Shown: one piece after another, positions 21,857 to 30,219 of the stretch
Layout: every line of letters starts with the position of its first letter
Position numbering within the stretch: position 1 is the first letter of the stretch
NCBI GenBank assembly: GCA_023386885.1
Contig: JAEWIX010000036.1
Location: forward strand, 1-53,132
Direction of reading: 5' to 3'
DNA length: 53,132 nt
From: Pseudomonadota bacterium
GTDB taxonomy: Bacteria; Pseudomonadota; Alphaproteobacteria; Rhizobiales; Xanthobacteraceae
Translations under genes and position numbers: made by a program
The notes under the pieces: generated by a model
The model's input: the letters and a program-made list of their open reading frames with translations, nothing else
Told to the model about the DNA's origin: nothing
Databases searched by the model: none

Positions 21857-24175
21857 ATGAACGTCATTCTGAATCCTGACAAACTCGGAAGTGTCGAAAC
21901 GCGAAGCAGGGTCGAGAATGTTTCGCGAAGGACGATTCTGAAGGGACTTGGCATCGCTGGTGGCCTCGTTCTGGCCGCGCCACTCACAGCGCGTAAGGCG
22001 TTTGCCGCGTACCAGACCGGTGCCGACAAGATGCCGCACGGGACGGTTGTCGATCCGCGTGTCTTCGTTGCTATCGCGCCCGACGGCGTCGTGACCATCA
22101 TTGCCCATCGTTCGGAGATGGGAACGGGCGTTCGCACCAGTCTGCCGATGATCGTTGCCGACGAGATGGAAGCCGATTGGGCACGCGTGCACGTCAAGCA
22201 GGCCCACGGCGACGAGACCAGATTCGGCAATCAGGACACCGACGGTTCGCGAAGCACCCGGCATTATCTAATGCCGATGCGCCAGATCGGCGCGTCCGCG
22301 AAGGCTATGCTGGAAGCCGCTGCCGCCAAGCGCTGGGACGTCCCGGTCTCCGAAGTCAAGGCGGCCAATCATGAGGTCGTGCATGCGGCAAGCAGCCGGC
22401 GTCTCGGATTTGGCGAACTGGCGACAGACGCTGCCGCGCAGCCGGTCCCGAAGATCGCGGATTTGCGACTGAAGGACCCGAAAGACTTCCGCTACATGGG
22501 CAAGGGACAGATCGGGATTGTCGATCTTCATGACATCACAACCGGTGCCGCGACCTACGGAATCGACACGCGCCTGCCGGGCATGAAATATGCGGTCATT
22601 GCGCGCCCGCCTGTCACCGGCGGCAAGCTCGTATCGTTCGATGACAAGGAGGCATTGAAAGTCTCCGGCGTCGAAAAGGTAATCGAGGTCAAGGGTTGGC
22701 CTTGGCCTTCAAAATTTCAGCCGCTCGGCGGCGTCGCGGTGATTGCAAGAAACACCGGGGCCGCGATCAAGGGCCGCGATGCGCTCAAGGTCGTCTGGGA
22801 TGATGGCGAGAACGCCAAGTATGAATCCGCGGCCTATCGCACCGAGCTAGAGAAAGCGGCGCGAAACCCGGGCCTCGTCGTTCGCAACGAGGGCGACATA
22901 GATGCCGCGCTGAAGAGTGCGGACAAGGTCGTCGTCGGCGAATACTATCTGCCACACCTTGCGCATGTGAGCATGGAGCCACCTGTGGCGGTGGCCAATG
23001 TCACCGGTGACAAGGTGGAAGTCTGGGCGCCTGTTCAGAGTCCTGGTGGTACGCGCGACGATCTGGCAAAAACGCTCGGCATTCCTGTCGAGAACGTCAC
23101 GGTGAATGTCACGTTGCTTGGTGGCGGTTTTGGCCGCAAGTCGAAGTGCGATTACGCGCTGGAGGCCGCGTTGCTTTCAAAAGCGGTCGGGACTCCGATC
23201 AAGGTGCAGTGGACGCGGGAAGATGACGTTCGCCACGACTTTCTGCACACGGTCTCGGTCGAGCGCATTGAGGCGGGTCTCGACAAGAGCGGGAAGGTCG
23301 TCGCGTGGCGGCATCGCAGTGCGGCGCCGACAATCGCGTCGACTTTTGCCGCGAAGGCCGTTCACGCCGCTCCATTCGAACTGGGCATGGGTCTTGTCGA
23401 CATGCCGTTCGAGATCGCCAATGTGCGGTGTGAGAATCCGGAGGCTGTCGCACATACGCGGATCGGTTGGTTCCGCTCGGTGTCCAACATTCCGCGCGCG
23501 TTCGCGGTCCAGTCGATGGTGGGTGAACTCGCGCACGCCACCGGTCGTGACCAAAAGGAGATGCTGCTCGAACTGATCGGCAAGCCGCGGATCGTAAAAC
23601 TCGATTCCGTGAAGGATCTCTGGAATTACGGTGAACCTTACGACAGCTATCCGATCGATACCGGCCGGTTGCGGCGCGTAGTCGAAATCGTTGCCGACAA
23701 GGGAGGCTGGGGCCGCTCGGTGCCGAAAGGACACGGGCTCGGCATCGCCGCGCATCGGAGCTTCGTAAGCTACGTGGCGACGATCGTCGAGGTTTCCGTT
23801 GACGACAAGGGCAAGCTGACGGTTCACCAGGTCGATACCGCCATCGATTGTGGAACCTATGTCAATCCTGAGCGGATTCAGTCGCAGATCGAAGGCGCCG
23901 CAATCATGGGGCTGAGCCTTGCGAAATACGGAGAGATCACTTTCAAGGACGGCAAGGTGCAGCAGGGGAATTTCGATGACTTCCCCGTGGTACGGATGGA
24001 CGAGGCGCCATTGGTTACGAACGTGCACATCGTGCCGTTCGAAGTCGATACGCCGCCGAGCGGTGTAGGCGAGCCTGGCGTGCCCCCGTTTGCGCCGGCG
24101 CTGGTCAACGCCATTTTCGCCGCGACCGGGAAGCGTCTCCGCAACATGCCGATCGGCAAGCAACTGGAGACGTAA
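21857..24175 (+). CDS. iorB: Tat-exported molybdopterin large subunit, IorB/aldehyde oxidase type
   Basis: A 772-residue molybdenum cytosine dinucleotide subunit. The N-terminus has a twin-arginine signal (SRRTILKGLGIAGG, cleavage near KAFA), so the enzyme is exported folded with its small subunit. Family marks include EMGTGVRTSLPM near residue 90, GGGFGRK near 425 and the C-terminal GVGEPGVPPFAPA loop that holds the catalytic Glu. The ATG at 21857 follows the small-subunit stop at once; the longer frame from 21797 would overlap it. Next to a PQQ alcohol dehydrogenase and a cytochrome c, the likely role is oxidising the aldehyde made by the dehydrogenase to the acid in the periplasm. That pairing is inference. 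Confidence 0.9.
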   Translation: MNVILNPDKLGSVETRSRVENVSRRTILKGLGIAGGLVLAAPLTARKAFAAYQTGADKMPHGTVVDPRVFVAIAPDGVVTIIAHRSEMGTGVRTSLPMIVADEMEADWARVHVKQAHGDETRFGNQDTDGSRSTRHYLMPMRQIGASAKAMLEAAAAKRWDVPVSEVKAANHEVVHAASSRRLGFGELATDAAAQPVPKIADLRLKDPKDFRYMGKGQIGIVDLHDITTGAATYGIDTRLPGMKYAVIARPPVTGGKLVSFDDKEALKVSGVEKVIEVKGWPWPSKFQPLGGVAVIARNTGAAIKGRDALKVVWDDGENAKYESAAYRTELEKAARNPGLVVRNEGDIDAALKSADKVVVGEYYLPHLAHVSMEPPVAVANVTGDKVEVWAPVQSPGGTRDDLAKTLGIPVENVTVNVTLLGGGFGRKSKCDYALEAALLSKAVGTPIKVQWTREDDVRHDFLHTVSVERIEAGLDKSGKVVAWRHRSAAPTIASTFAAKAVHAAPFELGMGLVDMPFEIANVRCENPEAVAHTRIGWFRSVSNIPRAFAVQSMVGELAHATGRDQKEMLLELIGKPRIVKLDSVKDLWNYGEPYDSYPIDTGRLRRVVEIVADKGGWGRSVPKGHGLGIAAHRSFVSYVATIVEVSVDDKGKLTVHQVDTAIDCGTYVNPERIQSQIEGAAIMGLSLAKYGEITFKDGKVQQGNFDDFPVVRMDEAPLVTNVHIVPFEVDTPPSGVGEPGVPPFAPALVNAIFAATGKRLRNMPIGKQLET

Positions 24176-24179
24176 CACG

Positions 24180-24203
24180 GATTGCGCGATGATGCGCGCA
24201 ATC
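24180..24203 (+). repeat. 9-bp perfect hairpin just after the iorB stop
   Basis: GATTGCGCG and CGCGCAATC flank a 6-nt loop. It may protect the 3' end of the transcript or act with the longer terminator that follows. Confidence 0.5.
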
Positions 24204-24215
24204 TGAATGACGATG

Positions 24216-24262
24216 AAAACAATGGCGCTCGCGGCAAGTCGCTGTCGAGCGCCATTGTTTTT
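24216..24262 (+). terminator. Strong terminator of the alcohol-oxidation cluster
   Basis: A 16-bp perfect stem (24216-24231 with 24246-24261) around a 14-nt loop, with AAAA at the 5' base and a TTTTT run at the 3' side. The A/T base makes it usable in both directions. Confidence 0.9.
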
Positions 24263-24382
24263 CGGATGATCGGGCTATTCGTCCCTTGGGCTGCTCACAT
24301 CGGCGCTGCCACGGCTGCCGAACCGCGACACCGAGTAATTCCGGAGCAGATCACCAACCGGCGTGGTGGTTGCCTGTCACCT

Positions 24383-24640
24383 CTATGTCCGGCCGCGGAT
24401 GGCGCGCCAGAGGAAGATGACAATACAGGCGCCGATAAAACCCGCGATCAGATATCCGATCCATCCCCCAAGCGCGACGCCGAGTAAACCGAGCAGCCAG
24501 TTGGCGACGGCCGCGCCAACAATACCGAGAATGATGTTCGTAAAAATCCCTGTGCCGGTTTTCATGAACATCGAGGCGAACCATCCGGCGAGACCGCCGA
24601 TGATGATCGCTGCGATCCAGCCGATACCCGCTTCATTCAT
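24383..24640 (-). CDS. GlsB/YeaQ/YmgE-family small membrane protein
   Basis: An 85-residue protein with three hydrophobic glycine-rich helices (IAAIIIGGLAGWFAS, then IILGIVGAAVANWL and IGYLIAGFIGACIVIFLW). This matches the transglycosylase-associated/YeaQ family of stress-linked inner-membrane proteins, whose exact function is unknown. The ATG at 24640 fits the family length. The gene lies just downstream of another small hydrophobic protein on the same strand, 16 bases away, and is probably co-transcribed with it. Confidence 0.85.
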   Translation of the reverse strand: MNEAGIGWIAAIIIGGLAGWFASMFMKTGTGIFTNIILGIVGAAVANWLLGLLGVALGGWIGYLIAGFIGACIVIFLWRAIRGRT

Positions 24641-24656
24641 CTGCAGACTCCCGCGC

Positions 24657-24941
24657 TCAGGTAGCTTTGTTTTTGATTGCGCCGACGATGGCCGTGAGAA
24701 TCGCGCCGCCGGCACCGCCGCCAACGGCCTGAGTGATGATCGAACCGATATCGAAATTTCCGCCCTGTAGGGATGTCGCGACCGCAGGCCAAACGAGCGT
24801 GATGATCTGACCCAGAACGCCGCCGCCGACGAGGCCGGCGATGGTATTGCCCAAAGTGCCGAGGTCGAAAGTCGGTGAAGCTTTGCCAGTGGCGTTTCCG
24901 CCGAGTGCGCCGGCAACAAGATTTATCAGAATCTGTTCCAT
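24657..24941 (-). CDS. Small glycine-rich hydrophobic protein
   Basis: A 94-residue protein with alternating glycine-rich hydrophobic segments (LVGGGVLGQIITLVWPAVA, AVGGGAGGAILTAIVGAI). A good AGGGCAT ribosome region precedes the ATG at 24941. I recall similar short proteins in Bradyrhizobium-type genomes without known function. The repeats of GG and hydrophobic residues suggest membrane association or oligomer formation. It is upstream of and probably co-transcribed with the YeaQ-family gene, which hints at a shared envelope-stress role. Confidence 0.7.
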   Translation of the reverse strand: MEQILINLVAGALGGNATGKASPTFDLGTLGNTIAGLVGGGVLGQIITLVWPAVATSLQGGNFDIGSIITQAVGGGAGGAILTAIVGAIKNKAT

Positions 24942-25213
24942 GTGATGCCCTCAGTGTGCTTCTGAGGTTAACGGGACCATCGAAGCGAGTCGAGAGGCGT
25001 GATGCAGCGTCCAGCTTAGAACTGATCTGCGACCACATGTCGGAGGTAATTTCCGACGCCATCCCGGCTTCGCTCGACGCCACCTGGGACGTTGCGCTTC
25101 ACTCTCTGAGCAGTATCAATGCAAGCCTGATCTTTGTAACGCGGTATTTTCAGTCGCGTTTCCGCAGCCTAGGATTTCGCAAGCTTCTCGGAGCGGCCAG
25201 GAGAGTTTGAATT

Positions 25214-26830
25214 ATGCGCCCCGCCGGACGTGGCGAGCACGACTCGCTTTATTTCAACTACCCGTATTTCGCTGCTCCGCTCGCGGATGCGACGCGGACA
25301 ACGCAGGCGCAGGTCGTGATCGTGGGCGCAGGCCCGATCGGGATGACCGCGGCGCTGACGTTGGCTGCCGAGGGCGTTCGGACACTGCTGGTGGAACGAA
25401 AGGATACCTTCAATGACGGCAGTCGCGCGATCTGCATCTCGCGGTCGAGCTATTACATCCTCGATCGGATCGGTGCCGTCGCGCCCTTCCTCGATCACGC
25501 CCTGGGATGGACCACGGGTCGAACGTTCTATCGCGGACAGCAAATTCTCGAATTTGACATGCCCGACAGCGCGAATGAGCGATTTCGCCCGATGTATAAT
25601 TTGCAACAGCAGTACATCGAGGAATTTCTCTGGAAGGCTGTCGCGAGCAATCCGCTGATCGAAACGCGTTGGCAGACCGAAGTCATGGGTATCGTCAACG
25701 CCACGGACCACGTCACTCTCGATCTTCGCGATCCGCATGGCGTCTATCGGTTAGAGGCACCCTGGGTTCTTGCGGCCGACGGCGCGCGCTCGGCCATCCG
25801 CACCATGCGTGGACTGCGTCTGCAGGGCGAGAATTTCGAGGGACGTTACGTTATTGCCGATATCCGCATGAACCATGATTATCCGACGATCCGTCGCGCG
25901 CTGTTCGATCCGGCGTGCCGGCCAGGCGGCACGGTATTGATTCATCGCCAGCCAAAAAATATCTGGCGTATCGACTATCAACTGCGCGAGGGCGAAAGCG
26001 CGGAGGAGGCGACGCGCGAAGAAACCGTGCGCTCGTCCGTCGCCGCGGTACTCGATGAGATCGGACACCACGGGCCGTGGGAACTCGAATGGTGGAGCGT
26101 CTATTCGGCAAACACGCTGGCGCTGGAGGACTATCGTGACGAACGCATATTCTTTATTGGCGATAGCGCACATATCGTCCCGATCTTCGGCGTGCGCGGC
26201 CTGAATAACGGCTTGGCCGATGCTTATAACATCGGCTGGAAGCTCGGCCGCGTCCTCACTGGGCGCGCGGAACAAGGACTTCTCGACAGTTACACACCGG
26301 AACGGCGTGGAGCGACGCTGGATGTTTTCGCCAACGCAGCGAAATCGACCCGCTTCATGACCCCGCCGACGCCAGGCTGGACCCTGATGCGCGACGCGGC
26401 TTTGTCGCTGGCCCTCACCGAACCTTGGGCAGGCGCGCTGGCGAATCCACGACAGATGACGCCCTATACCTATGCCGATAGCCCGGCAGTCATCGCAGAT
26501 GCCGATAGTTTCGGTCAGGGCGCCGGACTGGGTGCAATGTTGCCGGACGCCGCGTTGCCTCAAGGGGAATTTCTTTCTGAGCGGCTTAGCTTGGGATTCA
26601 CGTTGCTAAGTTTCGGCGCGCCGGTCGCCGCTCAGCATGTCGATCTGACCGTTCTGGCTTTGGAGCCTGATGGCGTGGCGGCGCGGCGCCTCGGTGCATC
26701 GGAGGGATCGGCGATTCTGGTCCGCCCCGACATGCATATTGGCGCGCGCTGGACGACCAGGCCGGCCCCGGAGGCCGTGCTGTCAGCGCTTGCTGCAATC
26801 TGCGCCGGAAAGGCTCGTTCCCATGGCTGA
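25214..26830 (+). CDS. FAD-dependent aromatic-ring hydroxylase (MhpA/PheA-like)
   Basis: A 538-residue flavoprotein monooxygenase. It shows the N-terminal FAD fold VVIVGAGPIGMTAAL (from about residue 37), the DG-type motif AADGARSAIR and the second FAD motif GDSAHIVPIFGVRGLNNG. A C-terminal thioredoxin-like domain of about 100 residues follows, as in 3-(3-hydroxyphenyl)propionate and phenol hydroxylases. Such enzymes hydroxylate phenolic substrates with NAD(P)H and O2. The gene overlaps a DUF2783 gene by eight bases. No ring-cleavage dioxygenase or regulator is adjacent, so the substrate is unknown. Confidence 0.9.
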   Translation: MRPAGRGEHDSLYFNYPYFAAPLADATRTTQAQVVIVGAGPIGMTAALTLAAEGVRTLLVERKDTFNDGSRAICISRSSYYILDRIGAVAPFLDHALGWTTGRTFYRGQQILEFDMPDSANERFRPMYNLQQQYIEEFLWKAVASNPLIETRWQTEVMGIVNATDHVTLDLRDPHGVYRLEAPWVLAADGARSAIRTMRGLRLQGENFEGRYVIADIRMNHDYPTIRRALFDPACRPGGTVLIHRQPKNIWRIDYQLREGESAEEATREETVRSSVAAVLDEIGHHGPWELEWWSVYSANTLALEDYRDERIFFIGDSAHIVPIFGVRGLNNGLADAYNIGWKLGRVLTGRAEQGLLDSYTPERRGATLDVFANAAKSTRFMTPPTPGWTLMRDAALSLALTEPWAGALANPRQMTPYTYADSPAVIADADSFGQGAGLGAMLPDAALPQGEFLSERLSLGFTLLSFGAPVAAQHVDLTVLALEPDGVAARRLGASEGSAILVRPDMHIGARWTTRPAPEAVLSALAAICAGKARSHG

Positions 26831-27053
26831 TATCGAAATGGCTGACATCGAAGACGTCTTTGAAACGCTTGCTCTCACCATCGACCGGATAAGGACGGAG
26901 CAAGGGGCTGATCGAACGTCGCTGTTTCTGGCGAAGGCGGCGTTGGCACTGGCGCAGGCGCTGAATGATCCCTCACGTGCTTGCGCCATCATCGTGGCTG
27001 CCGGAGTTCTCGATCCGGATCGTCAGCAAACCGGAGCACCGAAGGCATTATGA
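26823..27053 (+). CDS. DUF2783-like small protein coupled to the FAD hydroxylase
   Basis: A 76-residue protein with the pattern of DUF2783 (IEDVFETLALTIDRIRTEQ followed by a leucine/alanine-rich helix). From memory this family often sits beside FAD monooxygenases of the preceding type. The ATG lies eight bases inside the hydroxylase gene, indicating translational coupling and probably a stoichiometric partner. Function is unknown; a small stabilising or regulatory subunit is a reasonable guess. Confidence 0.72.
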   Translation: MADIEMADIEDVFETLALTIDRIRTEQGADRTSLFLAKAALALAQALNDPSRACAIIVAAGVLDPDRQQTGAPKAL

Positions 27054-27133
27054 AGGTCTGATCGGAAAGGATATTTCGGAACGTCCGGACGTGGTGCCCG
27101 CGGCCACGACTTTAGGAGCGCCGTTCGCAAAGT

Positions 27134-27502
27134 TCAATGCTCTTCGCGCGAACTGCTTTCGACATTGGCCAGAGATGCATCTCGGCCTTCGGTTTGATCG
27201 CGAAACAGCGCCGCGCGGACCAGCACCATCAGCGTGATCGGCGTGGTGATGGTCACGAACAAGACAATCAAAACTTCATGAAACAAGACCTGGCCTGCAA
27301 GCGTCGAGAAGTAGATGATCGACGACATCGCTATGCAGCCGACACCGAGGGTCGTTCCGAGCGTGGGCGCATGAACTCTTTCATAGAAACTGCGAAGCCG
27401 AAGTAGGCCGAGTGAGCCGATCAGGGTCAGCGCTGATCCGAACAGCAGGAATACGGCCGTAAAAAATGCCGAAAGAGCGGGAATTTCGGTGACACTGCTC
27501 AT
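27134..27502 (-). CDS. mrpG: Mrp-type Na+/H+ antiporter subunit G
   Basis: A 122-residue small membrane subunit with three helices. It has the MnhG/PhaG features LTLIGSLGLLRLRSFYERVHAPT and GVGCIAMSSI. It is the last gene of the six-gene Mrp operon; its ATG overlaps the mrpF stop by four bases. The start at 27502 gives the usual family length; the longer upstream frame runs into mrpF. Confidence 0.93.
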   Translation of the reverse strand: MSSVTEIPALSAFFTAVFLLFGSALTLIGSLGLLRLRSFYERVHAPTLGTTLGVGCIAMSSIIYFSTLAGQVLFHEVLIVLFVTITTPITLMVLVRAALFRDQTEGRDASLANVESSSREEH

Positions 27503-27777
27503 TCGATCACCTCGCCGCGAAGCAGGAATTTGGCAAGCGCGACTGTGCCCACGAAGCCGAGCAGAGCGACGACGAGCGCCATCTCGAAATAGAGAGTGGA
27601 GCCCGATTTGATGCCAAAAACGAGAAGCATCAGCATCGCATTGACGTAAAGGGTATCCAGTCCGAGAACTCTGTCTTGCGCACGTGGGCCGCGCAGGATG
27701 CGATACGCAGCGCATATCATCGCTATTCCCAAGGAGATTTGGGCAAACGTGACCGCATACACAAGCAACGCATTCAT
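27499..27777 (-). CDS. mrpF: Mrp-type antiporter subunit F
   Basis: A 92-residue protein with three membrane helices. The AAYRILRGPRAQDRVLGLDTL segment is the signature of MnhF/PhaF. The start at 27777 lies inside the end of mrpE (ATGA-type overlap). It is required in known Mrp complexes for assembly and Na+ or K+ efflux. Confidence 0.93.
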   Translation of the reverse strand: MNALLVYAVTFAQISLGIAMICAAYRILRGPRAQDRVLGLDTLYVNAMLMLLVFGIKSGSTLYFEMALVVALLGFVGTVALAKFLLRGEVIE

Positions 27778-28259
27778 GCGAAGATCTCCAAAAGCGGTTG
27801 CTCGTAGCGGCTCTTGATGGTGCTGATCCATTCAGCCTTGTCGACCAGGTCGAGAACATGAATGGTCAACGTACCGGCCGGCTCTTCGAATTTGACCCAC
27901 AGTGTTCCGGGCGTCGAGGTGATGATGCACGCGAGGAGCGCCAGACCATAAGGATCGCGCAACTCAAGCGGTATATCGACGAAGCCGGGACGTCGTTCTC
28001 TCCGCCCGAAACCGACAATGATACATGTGACGGCAATATTGGATTTGACAATATCCGCGAAGACGATGAGGGCCAGGCGCAGTATCGTAAGGGGCCGCCT
28101 CGGGCGTGCCTTCGGCTGCTCCAGTGCTGCCAGCGCCCACCCGCCGATCAACGCCATACTCGCGCCCAGCAGAAGCTGGCCCGTCGACAGGGATTGATTC
28201 AACAGCAGCCAGAAGCCGAGGAAAATGGCGCTTGCGATCGGATAGGGGAGCAGTTTCAT
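27774..28259 (-). CDS. mrpE: Mrp-type antiporter subunit E
   Basis: A 161-residue subunit with two N-terminal helices and a cytoplasmic domain (TSTPGTLWVKF and the LTIHVLDLVD segment typical of MnhE). The start at 28259 overlaps the mrpD stop. The longer frame upstream is a shadow of mrpD. Confidence 0.92.
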   Translation of the reverse strand: MKLLPYPIASAIFLGFWLLLNQSLSTGQLLLGASMALIGGWALAALEQPKARPRRPLTILRLALIVFADIVKSNIAVTCIIVGFGRRERRPGFVDIPLELRDPYGLALLACIITSTPGTLWVKFEEPAGTLTIHVLDLVDKAEWISTIKSRYEQPLLEIFA

Positions 28260-29878
28260 CGAGGCTCCCTCTGGGCATTTTGAAGCACGTTCTCCGCACC
28301 GAGAACGCCGCGCAAATAGTCGTGCGGTGCGTACAGCGAGTCCGCTGCCGCTTGCGCGTACCGCATGACCGTCCCGGCCTGCATTGTCTGTGCGGCACAG
28401 AGCAGAATCAGCACAACGATGGGTATTATCTCGACCAAGCGCACACTCGGTACTGCTCGGTCTGGTGAGGCCCAAAGCGCGTGAATTCCGGCGCGGGTCG
28501 TGGCGATCAGGGTTGCGAGCCCCGACAGGATAAGGATGACAAGGAATATCCAGGCATTGGTCGGGATGCTGTCCGGTTGCGAATTCAGGGCTGCCGTCAG
28601 CAATGCGAACTTGGCGACGAAGCCCGACAGCGGCGGCAGTCCGGAAATAACCAGGGTGCAGCAGATAAAGGCGCCGCCCAAGGCAGCTATGCTCGCCGGG
28701 ATTGCAATGCCTGTTCCTTTTGCATCATCGAGTTCATCATCTTCTTCGCCGTAGAGCTCTCGCGTCACGGCAAGCAAGTCGGCGCCCGGCTCGCGGCCTC
28801 GCTCGATAAGCTCGATAAGAAGAAAGAGCGCCGCCAGGCCAAGTGTCGAACTAACGAGATAGTAGAGAGCGCCGCCCGTCATGCCGGCAGGCCCCATGGC
28901 GATGGCGGAGAGCACCGTGCCGGAAGATACGAGCACGGAATAGGCGGCGAGACGGGCCATGTCCTGGGACGCGAGACATCCGATCGCACCGAAAATGATG
29001 GTTGCCATTCCGCCGATCAGTAACAGCTCACCACCAAAATGGGCTGATGCTCCGGCGTGATCTCCGAACAAAAGCAGCCAAAGACGAAGGATGATGTAGA
29101 CACCCACCTTCGTTAAGATCGCGAAAAGCGCTGCGACCGGAGGCGGCGCGACGGCGTAGGTGCGGGGGAGCCAGAAACACATCGGCCACATGCCGGCCTT
29201 CGTCAGAAAGGCGATACCGAGGACGGCGGCCCCTGCTTCCAGCAGGGCGCGATCCTCGGCACGGATAGCCGGAATGCGCGCCGCCAGATCGGCCATGTTG
29301 AGCGTTCCGGTGACGCCGTAGATCAGGCTGACTCCGACGAGAAACAGGAGCGAGGCTACCAGGTTGACGATGATATAATGCATGCCGGTGGTTACGCGCG
29401 CCGTCCCTGAACCGTGCAATGCTAGGCCGTAGGAGGCGGCGAGCAGGACCTCAAAGAAGACGAACAGGTTGAAGAGGTCGCCTGTGAGGAATGCTCCATT
29501 GATTCCCATCAACAGAAGCTGAAACAGGGAATGGAAGTGCGCGCCTACGCGATGCCACCGAGCGAGCGAGAATATGAGCGTGGCCGACGCGAGGATGCTC
29601 GTCAGCAGTAACATCATGGCAGTCAGGCGGTCGACGACCAGAACAATGGCAAAGGGGGCGGGCCAGTCGCCGAGCCGATACACGCCAAGAAGGCCATCTG
29701 GTGCGACATCGGCTCCCCGGAGCAAGGCGATCGCAATCCCGACGAGCGCAACGACGGATGCAACATTGAGTGTCGCATTCAAGGTGCGACGGTCACCGCC
29801 GAGAACCAGCATCATTGCGCTGGCGAATAGCGGCACCGCAACCGGCGCGATCATCAGATGGGTTCCGATGCTGCTCAA
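28256..29878 (-). CDS. mrpD: Mrp-type antiporter subunit D (proton-conducting, NuoN/M-like)
   Basis: A 540-residue polytopic subunit related to complex I antiporter-like subunits. Family segments include FNLFVFFEVLLAASYGLALHG, the lysine-bearing FLTKAGMWPMCFWLP and PPLSGFVAKFALL. It forms one of the ion pathways of the complex. The apparent start is a TTG at 29878 overlapping the mrpC stop (TTGA); an in-frame ATG eight codons later is the alternative. The C-terminus extends past the membrane core with a tail ending near QNAQREPR. Confidence 0.93.
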   Translation of the reverse strand: MSSIGTHLMIAPVAVPLFASAMMLVLGGDRRTLNATLNVASVVALVGIAIALLRGADVAPDGLLGVYRLGDWPAPFAIVLVVDRLTAMMLLLTSILASATLIFSLARWHRVGAHFHSLFQLLLMGINGAFLTGDLFNLFVFFEVLLAASYGLALHGSGTARVTTGMHYIIVNLVASLLFLVGVSLIYGVTGTLNMADLAARIPAIRAEDRALLEAGAAVLGIAFLTKAGMWPMCFWLPRTYAVAPPPVAALFAILTKVGVYIILRLWLLLFGDHAGASAHFGGELLLIGGMATIIFGAIGCLASQDMARLAAYSVLVSSGTVLSAIAMGPAGMTGGALYYLVSSTLGLAALFLLIELIERGREPGADLLAVTRELYGEEDDELDDAKGTGIAIPASIAALGGAFICCTLVISGLPPLSGFVAKFALLTAALNSQPDSIPTNAWIFLVILILSGLATLIATTRAGIHALWASPDRAVPSVRLVEIIPIVVLILLCAAQTMQAGTVMRYAQAAADSLYAPHDYLRGVLGAENVLQNAQREPR

Positions 29879-30219
29879 CGGTCTAGTTTCCGTCCGTCAA
29901 CATGATCCGTGCCGGTGAGGCCGCGCGATGCGATCAGCACGACGAGAAGCAGGGCCGTCGTGGCAAAGCTAATGACGATAGCGGTCAGGACCAGCGCCTG
30001 CGGCAACGGATCGGCGTAACGCCCTGGGTCGCCCACGGTGCCGGCTGAGAGGATCGGAGCCGCTTCGGTTTTCAGCCGCCCCATGGCGATAATGAACAGA
30101 TTAACGGCATAGGAGAGCAGCGACAGTCCTATGACGACCTGGAACGTGCGCGGCCGAAAGATCAGCCAAACGCCTGAACTGACGAGTACGCCGATGCCAA
30201 TAGCGAGAACAATCTCCAT
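29875..30219 (-). CDS. mrpC: Mrp-type antiporter subunit C (NuoK-like)
   Basis: A 114-residue three-helix subunit of the NuoK type, with GLSLLSYAVNLFIIAMGRL and DPLPQALVLTAIVI, the standard MnhC motifs. The start overlaps the final base of mrpAB, so all six genes are translationally linked. Confidence 0.94.
   Translation of the reverse strand: MEIVLAIGIGVLVSSGVWLIFRPRTFQVVIGLSLLSYAVNLFIIAMGRLKTEAAPILSAGTVGDPGRYADPLPQALVLTAIVISFATTALLLVVLIASRGLTGTDHVDGRKLDR

Noticed and set aside
24875..25210. 111-residue plus-strand frame before the FAD hydroxylase
   Set aside because: It starts inside an opposite-strand gene and shows no family or good ribosome site.
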